NCBI RefSeq assembly: GCF_008370325.1 | Contig: NZ_VNIP01000011.1 | Span: forward strand, 62,001-126,000 | Length of the DNA stretch: 64,000 nucleotides | Source: Martinezella tropici | Lineage (GTDB): Bacteria > Pseudomonadota > Alphaproteobacteria > Rhizobiales > Rhizobiaceae | Direction of reading: 5' to 3' | In this document: positions 18,544 through 25,822 of the stretch, one piece after another | Numbering within the stretch: position 1 is the first letter of the stretch | Layout: each line of letters starts with the position of its first letter | Translations under genes and position numbers: made by a program | Notes under the pieces: generated by a model | What the model saw: the letters and a program-made list of their open reading frames with translations, nothing else | Told to the model about the DNA's origin: nothing | Database searches by the model: none

Positions 18544-19680
18544 TTACCGCGGCTTCTTGCCGAAGACCTTGATATATTCCGCTTCGCCACCCTTAGCGAG
18601 TGCCTTAGCCTGCTTGATCCAATCGTCACGTTCGATGCGGCCCCTGAAATTCAGGTAGCCATCGACCCATTCGCGCTCGGCCTTCTTCCAGCTCGCGACC
18701 TGCGCGAAGGTGAAGATGCCGATTTCATGCAGGATCGACTCGATCTTCGGACCGACGCCGGAAATCAACTGCAGATCATCCAGCTGCGCCGGCTTTTCGA
18801 TCGCGGCGGGACGATCCTTGTCCGTCAGCAACGGCTTCGGGGCGCTGCCGGCCTTTTCCGATACAGCTGCAGAGGCTGCCGTTCCCGAAAGCGGCTGCGT
18901 TTCAGTAGCCTTGGCGTTCTTGGCTGCTTCCTTCGGCGCCGTTGCCGGCGTCTTCAGGCTCTGATTGGTTTCGGCATCCGTGCTCTTGGCACGACCTGCC
19001 TCGGACGGCGGGATCGAAACGGCCTCGGCAGCCGCCTTGGCCTTGCCTGCAGCGCTCCTTGTCTTCGCCTCATCCGACAGCAAACTCGTCAGACCACCTT
19101 CGGGAGCGGAGAAAACGCGGTCGATCTGCGGGCCGGTCGGGACTTCGCTGCCCTTGCCTGCGGCGAATGCATCGATGATCTCTTCGAGACGTGCCGGCGT
19201 CAGATCCTCATAGGTATCCTTACCGATCACCACCATCGGCGCGTTGACGCAGGCGCCCTGACATTCGACCTCTTCCCACGAAAGCGTGCCATCGGCATTA
19301 CGCTCGAAAGCGTGGTCATGGATCCGGCTCTTGCAGACCTTGATCAGCCCTTCGGCGCCGCGCAGCATGCAAGGCGTCGTACCGCAAACCTGGACGTGGG
19401 CGCGGGTGCCGACCGGATGCAGCTGGAACTGCGTGTAGAAGGTCGCGACCTCAAGCGCGCGGATATAGGCCATGTCGAGCATGTCCGCTATCGTTTCGAT
19501 AGCGGCCTTGGTGACCCAGCCTTCCTGCTCCTGCGCACGCATCATCAGCGGAATGATCGCGGACTGCTGGCGACCATCGGGATATTTCTTGATCGTCTTT
19601 TCAGCCCAGACCGTATTCTCCGCATTGAAGGCGAAGGCGGCAGGCTGGAATTGATCTTCGGCAAGTCGACGAACGGACAT
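18544..19680 (-). CDS. nuoE: NADH-quinone oxidoreductase subunit E with C-terminal helix-hairpin-helix extension
   Basis: Carries the 2Fe-2S cluster N1a of complex I. Residues 1-200 are the canonical thioredoxin-fold NuoE, with VCGTTPC (cysteines about 100 and 105) and ECQGAC (about 141 and 145) as cluster ligands. The protein is 378 residues, about twice the E. coli length (166). After residue 200 follows an Ala/Lys/Pro-rich linker, then a roughly 65-residue helix-hairpin-helix module (LISGVGPKIESIL to GRIERDDWIKQAKAL). The same module ends the separate protein between nuoF and nuoG. Extended NuoE proteins are known in rhizobia; the job of the extension is unknown. Confidence 0.95.
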   Translation of the reverse strand: MSVRRLAEDQFQPAAFAFNAENTVWAEKTIKKYPDGRQQSAIIPLMMRAQEQEGWVTKAAIETIADMLDMAYIRALEVATFYTQFQLHPVGTRAHVQVCGTTPCMLRGAEGLIKVCKSRIHDHAFERNADGTLSWEEVECQGACVNAPMVVIGKDTYEDLTPARLEEIIDAFAAGKGSEVPTGPQIDRVFSAPEGGLTSLLSDEAKTRSAAGKAKAAAEAVSIPPSEAGRAKSTDAETNQSLKTPATAPKEAAKNAKATETQPLSGTAASAAVSEKAGSAPKPLLTDKDRPAAIEKPAQLDDLQLISGVGPKIESILHEIGIFTFAQVASWKKAEREWVDGYLNFRGRIERDDWIKQAKALAKGGEAEYIKVFGKKPR

Positions 19681-19695
19681 CTTTCACGCCTTATC

Positions 19696-20013
19696 TCAGT
19701 TTAAGGACCCACACCGCGTATTCGTCAGAGACGAGAATTCGCAGGCATAGGCCGACTGGTCTTTCTGCATAAACACAACAAACTTGCCGCCGTTCGGCAC
19801 AGCGGCCTTGATTTGGTAACCTCGGGAAAGGAGGTCGGCGATCGTGGAAGCCCCGCTCGCCTGTACCTCATTTCCGCCTTTCGCAGACTTCCCGCCGATC
19901 GCGGTCGAACCCTGCATATTGATGTTCGGCAGGGCCTGTGTATTGCCCGTCTGCTGCGCAGAAGCGCCACTGGCAAACAGGATCACAGGAATAGCAACCT
20001 GCCAGGCTCGCAT
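19696..20013 (-). CDS. Small secreted protein between nuoD and nuoE
   Basis: Unrecognised 105-residue protein. An N-terminal signal peptide is clear (MRAWQVAIPVILFASGASAQ, cleavage likely after ASA). The mature part has a Gly/Asn/Ser-rich stretch, then a compact C-terminal domain (IADLLSRGYQIKAAVPNGG to a final Cys-Gly-Ser-Leu-Asn) with two cysteines that could form a disulfide. Its ATG overlaps the nuoD stop by one base (TGATG) and it ends 15 bases before nuoE, so it is translated as part of the nuo operon although it should act in the periplasm. It may be an assembly or stability factor; there is no direct evidence. Confidence 0.75.
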   Translation of the reverse strand: MRAWQVAIPVILFASGASAQQTGNTQALPNINMQGSTAIGGKSAKGGNEVQASGASTIADLLSRGYQIKAAVPNGGKFVVFMQKDQSAYACEFSSLTNTRCGSLN

Positions 20014-21203
20014 CAGCGATCCACCTCACCGAACACGATATCGAGCGAACCAAGCACGGCGGCGACGTCGGCGAGCTGATGGCCGCGGCACATGAAGTCC
20101 ATGGCCTGCAGATGCGCATAGCCCGGCGCACGGATCTTGCAGCGATAAGGCTTGTTGGAGCCGTCGGAGACGAGATAGACGCCGAACTCGCCCTTCGGCG
20201 CCTCGACAGCCGCGTAAACCTCGCCGGCCGGAACGTGATAACCTTCGGTGTAGAGCTTGAAGTGGTGGATCAGCGCTTCCATCGAGCGCTTCATCTCGCC
20301 GCGCTTCGGCGGTACGACCTTGCCGTCGAGCGAGGAGACCGGTCCGACCCTGGCATCACCCAGCAGGCGATTGACGCACTGCTTCATGATGCGGATGGAT
20401 TCGCGCATTTCGATCATGCGGATGAGGTAACGGTCGTAGCAATCGCCGTTCTTGCCGATGGGGATGTCGAATTCGAGATCGGAATAGCATTCATAGGGCT
20501 GCGCCTTGCGCAGGTCCCAGGCAGCACCGGAGCCGCGAACCATCACGCCCGAGAAGCCCCAGGCCCAACAGTCTTCCAGCGAGACCACGCCGATATCGAC
20601 GTTGCGCTGCTTGAAGATGCGGTTGCCGGTCAGAAGGTCGTCGATATCGTCGAGTGCCTTCAAGAAGGGATCACACCAGTCACCGATATCCTGAACGAGC
20701 TTTTCCGGCAGATCCTGGTGAACGCCGCCCGGACGAACATAGGCAGCGTGCATACGCGAGCCGGAGGCGCGCTCGTAGAAGACCATCAGCTTTTCGCGCT
20801 CTTCGAAGCCCCAGAGCGGCGGCGTCAGCGCGCCGACGTCCATGGCTTGCGTGGTGACGTTCAGCAGATGCGACAGGATACGGCCGATTTCCGAGTAAAG
20901 CACGCGGATCAGCTGGCCGCGGATCGGGATATCGATGCCCAGCAGCTTTTCGACGGCCAGCGCGTAGGCATGTTCCTGGTTCATCGGCGCCACGTAGTCG
21001 AGGCGGTCGAAATAAGGAACGGCCTGAAGATAGGTCTTCGTCTCGATCAGCTTTTCCGTGCCGCGATGCAGCAGGCCGATATGGGGATCGACGCGTTCCA
21101 CAATTTCGCCGTCCAATTCGAGGACAAGACGCAAAACGCCGTGCGCAGCCGGATGCTGCGGACCGAAATTGATGTTGAAGTTGCGAACGTTATGTTCTGT
21201 CAT
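20013..21203 (-). CDS. nuoD: NADH-quinone oxidoreductase subunit D
   Basis: 49-kDa-type peripheral subunit that forms the quinone-binding site with NuoB; 396 residues. Hallmarks are FNINFGPQHPAAHGVLRL at residues 8-25 (quinone-site histidine), RGTEKLIETK near 48, and the C-terminal MDFMCRGHQLADVAAVLGS. Homologous to the large subunit of NiFe hydrogenases but without the nickel cysteines. Here nuoC and nuoD are separate genes, as in other alphaproteobacteria, and are further separated by an inserted S23-type cassette. Confidence 0.97.
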   Translation of the reverse strand: MTEHNVRNFNINFGPQHPAAHGVLRLVLELDGEIVERVDPHIGLLHRGTEKLIETKTYLQAVPYFDRLDYVAPMNQEHAYALAVEKLLGIDIPIRGQLIRVLYSEIGRILSHLLNVTTQAMDVGALTPPLWGFEEREKLMVFYERASGSRMHAAYVRPGGVHQDLPEKLVQDIGDWCDPFLKALDDIDDLLTGNRIFKQRNVDIGVVSLEDCWAWGFSGVMVRGSGAAWDLRKAQPYECYSDLEFDIPIGKNGDCYDRYLIRMIEMRESIRIMKQCVNRLLGDARVGPVSSLDGKVVPPKRGEMKRSMEALIHHFKLYTEGYHVPAGEVYAAVEAPKGEFGVYLVSDGSNKPYRCKIRAPGYAHLQAMDFMCRGHQLADVAAVLGSLDIVFGEVDR

Positions 21204-21226
21204 TGCAATGCGCTCCGCTTATTGCA

Positions 21227-21248
21227 GGCATTAGCCGGTAGGCAATAG
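21227..21248 (+). repeat. Left terminal inverted repeat of the S23 cassette
   Basis: 22 bp, GGCATTAGCC followed by GG and TAGGCAATAG. It is followed at once by a further GCAATAG unit, making a short tandem repeat. It is the inverted counterpart of 21656-21677, with two mismatches in the middle. Confidence 0.8.
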
Positions 21249-21263
21249 GCAATAGTGTAATCG

Positions 21264-21614
21264 TTAACTTTCATATCCAGGTCGCTCGTCTTGCAATCGG
21301 CGCATGAGAGACCGTAGCATCTTTCCGATTTCATCACTCGTGGACATCGCCGGCCTAACTTGCTCAAAGGCTACGATGCCTATCCGCGTGGAAAGTATCA
21401 GATGCGTCTCCAATTCCTTCAGTGAACCTTGTGCGATCTTCAAGTGATGGACGTAAGCCCCTGTGGCCTCTCGCCCATAACCTTCCGCAATGTTTGCTGC
21501 GATCGATACGGATGCTCGCCTTATCTGCGAAACCAAACCGTAAATCTCTTCCTTCGGAAATTCCTTAGTAAGAGCGTAACATTCAACCGCAAGATCCATG
21601 GCGCGTTGCCACAC
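21264..21614 (-). CDS. Four-helix-bundle protein of the 23S rRNA intervening-sequence (S23) family; start possibly damaged
   Basis: The product, about 116 residues from a GTG start, has the S23-family pattern: VWQRAMDLAVECYALT, then QIRRASVSIAANIAEGYGR (the family's strongest motif, about residues 30-48), then LKIAQGSLKELETHL. Homologues bind nucleic acid or assemble as pentamers; the cellular role is unclear. The expected N-terminus (NSYQDLTVWQ) is encoded upstream in frame but has no ATG, GTG or TTG before it. An ATG at 21651 reads Met-Ala-Asn-Gly-Asn then stops. The repeated AATTAATT just after looks like a 4-base duplication that would shift the frame, so the gene may be a pseudogene or use the internal GTG. 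See the cassette entry. Confidence 0.7.
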   Translation of the reverse strand: MWQRAMDLAVECYALTKEFPKEEIYGLVSQIRRASVSIAANIAEGYGREATGAYVHHLKIAQGSLKELETHLILSTRIGIVAFEQVRPAMSTSDEIGKMLRSLMRRLQDERPGYES

Positions 21615-21655
21615 CGTAAGGTCCTGATAGGAATTAATTGCCGTTTGCCATTCTC

Positions 21656-21677
21656 CTATTGCCTATTGGCTAATGCC
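21656..21677 (-). repeat. Right terminal inverted repeat of the S23 cassette
   Basis: 22 bp; on the minus strand it reads GGCATTAGCC, AA, TAGGCAATAG. It matches the left repeat at 20 of 22 bases in inverted orientation and lies 13 bases from the nuoC stop codon. Confidence 0.8.
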
Positions 21678-21689
21678 TATTGCCTCAGC

Positions 21690-22292
21690 TTACTGCTTCG
21701 CTTTTTCGTCGCCCGGCAGCACGTAATCCGTGCCTTCCCAAGGAGATAAAAAGTCGAAGTTACGGAATTCCTGCTTCAGTTCCACAGGCTCATAGACGAC
21801 GCGCTTGGCGGCGTCGTCATAGCGAACCTCGACAAAACCGGTCGTCGGGAAGTCCTTGCGTAGCGGGTGACCTTCGAAACCGTAGTCGGTCAGGATACGG
21901 CGCAGATCCGGGTGTCCGGTGAAAAGAACGCCGTACATGTCCCAGGTTTCGCGCTCGAACCAATCGGCGCCGGGATAAAGGCCACAAGCAGAGGGAATAG
22001 GCTGGTCCTCGCCGACAGGAACCTTGACGCGGATGCGCAGGTTCTTCTTCGGCGACAGAAGATGGTAGACGACATCGAAGCGCTCGGCGCGCTGCGGCCA
22101 GTCGACGCCACAAATATCCGTTATGTTGACGAAACCGCACTTGGCATCGTCACGCAGGAAAGTCAGCAGGGCGATAACGTTTTCGGCCGTCGTCGTCACA
22201 TTCAATTCGCCGTACTTGATCTCGCTCGATGAGATCAGAGCGCCGCGAACTTCCGTTAGATAAGCCGCGAGCTCGTTCAGGGCTTCACTCAT
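21690..22292 (-). CDS. nuoC: NADH-quinone oxidoreductase subunit C
   Basis: 30-kDa-type peripheral subunit of complex I, 200 residues. The family signature ERETWDMYGVLFTGHPDLRR lies near residues 112-131, followed by LTDYGFEGHPLRKDFP. The N-terminal half binds NuoD. It starts 18 bases after nuoB. Downstream, an inserted cassette separates it from nuoD. Confidence 0.97.
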   Translation of the reverse strand: MSEALNELAAYLTEVRGALISSSEIKYGELNVTTTAENVIALLTFLRDDAKCGFVNITDICGVDWPQRAERFDVVYHLLSPKKNLRIRVKVPVGEDQPIPSACGLYPGADWFERETWDMYGVLFTGHPDLRRILTDYGFEGHPLRKDFPTTGFVEVRYDDAAKRVVYEPVELKQEFRNFDFLSPWEGTDYVLPGDEKAKQ

Positions 22293-22309
22293 GATACCTG
22301 TCCCCTGCC

Positions 22310-22891
22310 TTACCGTTCGATCGTGCCGGTGCGCCGGATCTTCTTCTGCAGCAGAAGCACGCCGTAAAGCAGCGCCTCCGCCGTGGGAGGACAGCCCGGA
22401 ATGTAAATGTCGATCGGCACCACACGGTCGCAGCCGCGCACGACGGAATAGGAATAGTGATAATAGCCGCCGCCGTTAGCGCAGGAGCCCATCGAGATGA
22501 CGTAACGCGGCTCGGGCATCTGGTCGTAGACCTTGCGCAGAGCGGGCGCCATCTTGTTGGTGAGCGTGCCGGCGACGATCATGACGTCGGATTGGCGCGG
22601 CGAGGCACGCGGCGCAAAGCCGAAGCGCTCGACGTCGTAACGCGGCATCGAAACCTGCATCATTTCGACAGCGCAGCAAGCAAGACCAAAAGTCATCCAC
22701 ATCAGGGAGCCGGTGCGGGCCCAATTGATCAGCTCATCGGTGGAGGTGACCAGAAAGCCCTTGTCGGCGAGCTCGTTGTTGATCTCGCCGAAGAACGGAT
22801 CGTTGCTGCCAACAGGCCTGCCGGTCGCAGGATCGATGATCCCCTTCGGCTGCGGCGCCACGAGCGTCGTGTTGCTTGGGGCTACTCCCAT
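22310..22891 (-). CDS. nuoB: NADH-quinone oxidoreductase subunit B (cluster N2)
   Basis: Carries the terminal 4Fe-4S cluster N2 that reduces quinone; 193 residues. Ligands are the adjacent cysteines in GLACCAVEMM (about residues 71-72), the cysteine in GSCANGGGYY (about 136) and PGCPPTAEALLYG (about 166). The ATG at 22891 overlaps the end of nuoA by ten bases and has AAGGGAG upstream. A start at 22912 would lack a ribosome site, so the shorter form is chosen; it gives the alphaproteobacterial family length. Confidence 0.97.
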   Translation of the reverse strand: MGVAPSNTTLVAPQPKGIIDPATGRPVGSNDPFFGEINNELADKGFLVTSTDELINWARTGSLMWMTFGLACCAVEMMQVSMPRYDVERFGFAPRASPRQSDVMIVAGTLTNKMAPALRKVYDQMPEPRYVISMGSCANGGGYYHYSYSVVRGCDRVVPIDIYIPGCPPTAEALLYGVLLLQKKIRRTGTIER

Positions 22892-23247
22892 TCCAGGGCT
22901 CCCTTCTTCCATTCATAAATAAAGCCGATGGTCAGCACCAGCAGGAACACCATCATCGACCAGAATCCGAACCAGCCGATCGCGCCGAAGGAGACCGCCC
23001 ACGGGAAGAGGAAGGCGACTTCCAGATCGAAAATGATGAAGAGAATCGATACCAGGTAGAAGCGGATATCGAACTTCATACGGGCGTCATCGAATGCATT
23101 GAAGCCGCATTCATAGGCCGATAGCTTCTCGGAATCAGGTGCCTTGAAAGCGACAGCAAACGGCGTGATCAACAGCGCCAGGCCAATCACCAGGGCAATA
23201 CCAATGAAAATCGCTATCGGAATATAGGAACTGAGCAGTCCAGTCAT
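22882..23247 (-). CDS. nuoA: NADH-quinone oxidoreductase subunit A
   Basis: First gene of the nuo operon; 121-residue membrane subunit with three helices. The conserved YECGFNAFDDARMKFDIRFYL loop (about residues 44-64) contains the exposed cysteine near the quinone chamber. The start MTGLLSSYIP is the usual alphaproteobacterial N-terminus; an in-frame ATG three codons upstream is possible. The operon promoter should lie between 23248 and 23505, where no consensus promoter is obvious by eye. Confidence 0.96.
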   Translation of the reverse strand: MTGLLSSYIPIAIFIGIALVIGLALLITPFAVAFKAPDSEKLSAYECGFNAFDDARMKFDIRFYLVSILFIIFDLEVAFLFPWAVSFGAIGWFGFWSMMVFLLVLTIGFIYEWKKGALEWE

Positions 23248-23505
23248 CATGTCCATCCCTGCTTGCGATCAGCGCCGGGGCGGCGCCTTTGAGCAAATGC
23301 CCAGCAAGCGAAAGAGCGTTGCAACAAAGCCGTGGTTAGCGCAGGCGGAGCGCGCGCGCAAGCCTTTTGAATCTGTCGTTCGGGGTCCTATCGAGCGGTA
23401 GATATCAATATGTTGCGACGACAACGCGACAAATTGGCGCAAACGCGAAAAGGCTCGTTCGCAATCGCAATAAATTGACGTTTGATTGTAATGGCTTGGA
23501 GAGAA

Positions 23506-23582
23506 TGGCGCGAGTGACGGGGCTCGAACCCGCGACCTCCGGCGTGACAGGCCGGCACTCTAACCGACTGAGCTACACCCGC
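23506..23582 (-). tRNA. tRNA-Asp (anticodon GTC), copy 1
   Basis: 77 nt including the encoded CCA. The minus strand starts GCGGGTGTAGCTCAGTCGG, has anticodon loop CCTGTCACG with GTC, the T-loop GGTTCGAGCCC, and ends CGCGCCA. Acceptor, D, anticodon and T stems all pair. Identical to the copy 50 bases upstream. It probably shares that copy's promoter. Confidence 0.97.
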
Positions 23583-23632
23583 GCATTGCTTGGCCTTTCG
23601 GCGCGGTGCCAGATCCGGAATTTACCTTGAAA

Positions 23633-23709
23633 TGGCGCGAGTGACGGGGCTCGAACCCGCGACCTCCGGCGTGACAGGCCGGCACTCTAACCGACTGAGC
23701 TACACCCGC
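23633..23709 (-). tRNA. tRNA-Asp (anticodon GTC), copy 2
   Basis: 77 nt, same sequence as 23506-23582, encoded CCA included. It is the promoter-proximal copy: a near-consensus promoter lies at 23777-23805. The two copies form a tandem duplication with a 50-base spacer. Confidence 0.97.
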
Positions 23710-23776
23710 ATTTCATTTCAAGCATTCCGGATGCTTTCGCACCCATCAAAGCGGCCCTCGCCGTTCGATGAGCGGC

Positions 23777-23805
23777 TAACTACGGGGTTCGTGTTGGGGT
23801 GTCAA
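23777..23805 (-). promoter_or_regulatory. Housekeeping-sigma promoter for the tRNA-Asp pair
   Basis: On the minus strand TTGACA (23805-23800), 17-base spacer, TAGTTA (23782-23777). The -35 box is perfect. The predicted start is about 60 bases before the first tRNA-Asp. Confidence 0.75.
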
Positions 23806-24101
23806 GCAGGTTTGAATACAAATCGATGACAGAGTGTGAATTGTTATCGACAAGCCTGCCCATAATTTTCCGTTCCGCCAATTTGGCATGGCAGGTTCCC
23901 GCCTCACGCATTTCATCGGCACATGATATGCATCGTATCGATCAGTATGTCTTCACATTTGTGCATGGGGATGACGAGTAGTCAAAGATGCGCAAAATCC
24001 AAAAAAATCAAAAAATCTTCACAAACACTCTTGCGGTTTTTCCCCGTTCCGCATAGATCACGGCCACCGAACGCGGCGGGCCAATAACCCGCTTTGCTGA
24101 A
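23806..24101. other. Intergenic region between the divergent tRNA-Asp pair and tRNA-Val
   Basis: About 300 bases without a gene. Notable are an A-rich tract near 23995-24020 and the likely tRNA-Val promoter at 24031-24059. Nothing else is recognised. Confidence 0.5.
24031..24059 (+). promoter_or_regulatory. Probable promoter of tRNA-Val
   Basis: TTGCGG (24031-24036), 17-base spacer, TAGATC (24054-24059), about 43 bases before the tRNA. The fit to the housekeeping consensus is moderate; position and the A-rich upstream tract support it. Confidence 0.45.
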
Positions 24102-24177
24102 GGGCGATTAGCTCAGTTGGTAGAGCGCCTCGTTTACACCGAGGATGTCGGGAGTTCGAGTCTCTCATCGCCCACCA
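24102..24177 (+). tRNA. tRNA-Val (anticodon TAC)
   Basis: 76 nt with encoded CCA. It starts GGGCGATTAGCTCAGTTGG, anticodon loop CGTTTACACC with TAC, T-loop AGTTCGAGTCT, ends ATCGCCCACCA. All four stems pair. It marks the left edge of the rkp-containing block. A weak hairpin (GGAACGA/TCGTTCC, 24213-24232) follows. Confidence 0.97.
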
Positions 24178-24267
24178 TTCTTTCCCGAATTCAATCAGCG
24201 AATTTTCAGGTTGGAACGATGTTTTTCGTTCCCGAACTGCGGTTTTGCGCGTTCGGTCAAGTGCAGC

Positions 24268-24381
24268 TCAATAATTGCCGAAAATAACGACCGCCAGAAG
24301 CACTGCGGAAACAAGTACAAGGGCTGCGATGATCATCAGCAGCTCCTTCAGCATGAACCTTTCCATCTTGCTGTCATCCAT
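24268..24381 (-). CDS. Tiny single-helix membrane protein
   Basis: A 37-residue ORF, MDDSKMERFMLKELLM followed by a hydrophobic helix (IIAALVLVSAVLLAVVIFG), ending Asn-Tyr. GGGAG lies 8-10 bases before the ATG. The charged N-terminus and single helix look like a real bitopic small protein rather than a chance frame. No family is recognised. A longer 69-residue reading is possible but less likely. Confidence 0.45.
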   Translation of the reverse strand: MDDSKMERFMLKELLMIIAALVLVSAVLLAVVIFGNY

Positions 24382-24523
24382 GATGTTTGCTCCCGGCAAA
24401 CCGTTATTCGCTTTCCTGGCGTCGAATCGTTGCGCCAAGTTCAGCTCCAGTCCACATGTAAGTCGCCGTATTGTCAATTTCAGGGTCGAAGACCTTCAGG
24501 CGACCGGTTCCTTTTCGTCACGC

Positions 24524-25822
24524 TCACGGCACACGAATCTTCGATGGCCGTTGCCGCGGCGGCGGGTCGACATAACCATCAGGCAGATTGACGGTCCGTG
24601 ACAGCAATCTCTCGGCAATTTCAGCGGCGGCGGCACGCGCGCCCTCCTCCGAGCAGAAATTGCCGCGCACCTGTATGGCAGCGGCAAGCAGCCTAAAGAA
24701 TGCGTCGCGCAGCTCCGGCAATGGCGGCCTCGGCTCATCCCAGAATCGATCCAAATCCCCCCGGTCGCTCAGGCCCTCTATGTCGTAAATCGCCGCCCCG
24801 AGCGCTTTGGCTGGCTTGCCAGCCCGCAGCGCCGAAAATGCCGCCGTGGAATTGACTGTTATCAGCCCCTCGCTGGCGGCCACCAGCCGGTCGAGATTGC
24901 CGCCATCCATGAAATGGATACGAGAAGACAGTCCGAAGAAAGCGCTGATGCCGTCGATATAGGCCTTCCAGTCCACAAGCCCGTTGTCGAGCGGATGCAG
25001 TTTCAGGACGAGATGCATTTCCGGCGCAGCATTTTCCGCAAAAGAGCGAAGAATCAGCCTGATGGCATCCCGCTGCTGATGAAAGGGCGAGTGCGCCCGC
25101 AATTGAAAATCGGTCTGAAGCTGCAATGGATAAACGAAGAAGCGCTTGCCGCTGGCGAGCAGCTGCTCGATCACGCCCTCCGCTTCGCGCGATCTTCTGC
25201 CGCTTGAGGGAAGTCTCCTCAACCACCCGGCATATTCCATAAGCGGGTGATAGAGCCCATGACGCCGATAGCCGGGATAGAGAAACCATAGAAAGACGGT
25301 CGGCAGATAATAGACGAGATCGTAGAGCGCTTCGGCGAGGAACGTCTGGCTGTAGCGGCGTGTCCAGTCCGGATCGGGCAGATTGGACGCCGCTTTAAGG
25401 ATGTAGGCAGGGTCATTCGGAAAATGCGAATTGGAGGAGAGCCCGTCGCGCTCCAGCGTCACCCGGTCCGGCCGCAAATATCCCATCTCAACGACGGTGA
25501 TGCTGACACCCAGCCGGCGCGCCTCCTCGATGGCGACCTTATGATAGGGACGCTCTTCGCCGTGCAGCACCATATCGGTGACATTTTCGGCCTCGATTCG
25601 CCGCCGGACATAGGCGCGCCAGCCAGCAAAATTGCCGCGATAATTGAAGGCGCTGCGCCAGCGCCACGAAATCCAGTCGCCGGCATTGAGGTTGATGCGA
25701 ATGCAGCGGCCACCCGCCATTTCCAGGATTCCGGCGATCTCGACGAAGAGCGGCGAGGATGGCCCCTGCAGGAACAGGAACGTGCCCGGGGTATCGCCCC
25801 CTTTCCCCTGCCCGTCGGCCAT
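24524..25822 (-). CDS. rkpJ: KpsS-like capsular polysaccharide Kdo transferase / export protein (RkpJ)
   Basis: A 432-residue capsule-synthesis family protein (PF05159 type). Residues 14-128 match KpsS/LipB: LFLQGPSSPLFVEIAGIL, then INLNAGDWISW, LHGEERPYHKVAIEEARRLG and VVEMGYLRPDRVTLERDG. In E. coli, KpsS adds the first beta-Kdo to the phosphatidylglycerol anchor of group 2 capsules; a similar step is likely here. The EMGY in place of the usual EEGY is a small deviation. The ATG at 25822 overlaps the rkpI stop (TAATG). A longer reading to 26029 would be inside rkpI and is rejected. Last gene of the rkp cluster, next to tRNA-Val. Confidence 0.88.
   Translation of the reverse strand: MADGQGKGGDTPGTFLFLQGPSSPLFVEIAGILEMAGGRCIRINLNAGDWISWRWRSAFNYRGNFAGWRAYVRRRIEAENVTDMVLHGEERPYHKVAIEEARRLGVSITVVEMGYLRPDRVTLERDGLSSNSHFPNDPAYILKAASNLPDPDWTRRYSQTFLAEALYDLVYYLPTVFLWFLYPGYRRHGLYHPLMEYAGWLRRLPSSGRRSREAEGVIEQLLASGKRFFVYPLQLQTDFQLRAHSPFHQQRDAIRLILRSFAENAAPEMHLVLKLHPLDNGLVDWKAYIDGISAFFGLSSRIHFMDGGNLDRLVAASEGLITVNSTAAFSALRAGKPAKALGAAIYDIEGLSDRGDLDRFWDEPRPPLPELRDAFFRLLAAAIQVRGNFCSEEGARAAAAEIAERLLSRTVNLPDGYVDPPPRQRPSKIRVP

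Larger units (their letters stand above)
21227..21677. mobile_element. S23-type gene cassette with terminal inverted repeats inside the nuo operon
   Basis: Seen directly: two 22-bp inverted repeats, at 21227-21248 and 21656-21677, agree at 20 of 22 positions (each begins GGCATTAGCC and ends TAGGCAATAG on its own strand). They bracket a four-helix-bundle (S23) gene. Extra copies of the heptamer GGCAATA lie beside both repeats. The whole unit of about 450 bases separates nuoC from nuoD, which are normally adjacent. S23-family genes are known elsewhere as passengers of 23S rRNA intervening sequences. Movement of this cassette is an inference from the repeats and position. Confidence 0.6.

Noticed and set aside
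23500..23700. Two short frames giving MARVTGLEPATSGVTGRHSN
   Set aside because: They are reverse readings of the two tRNA-Asp genes, a common annotation artefact.
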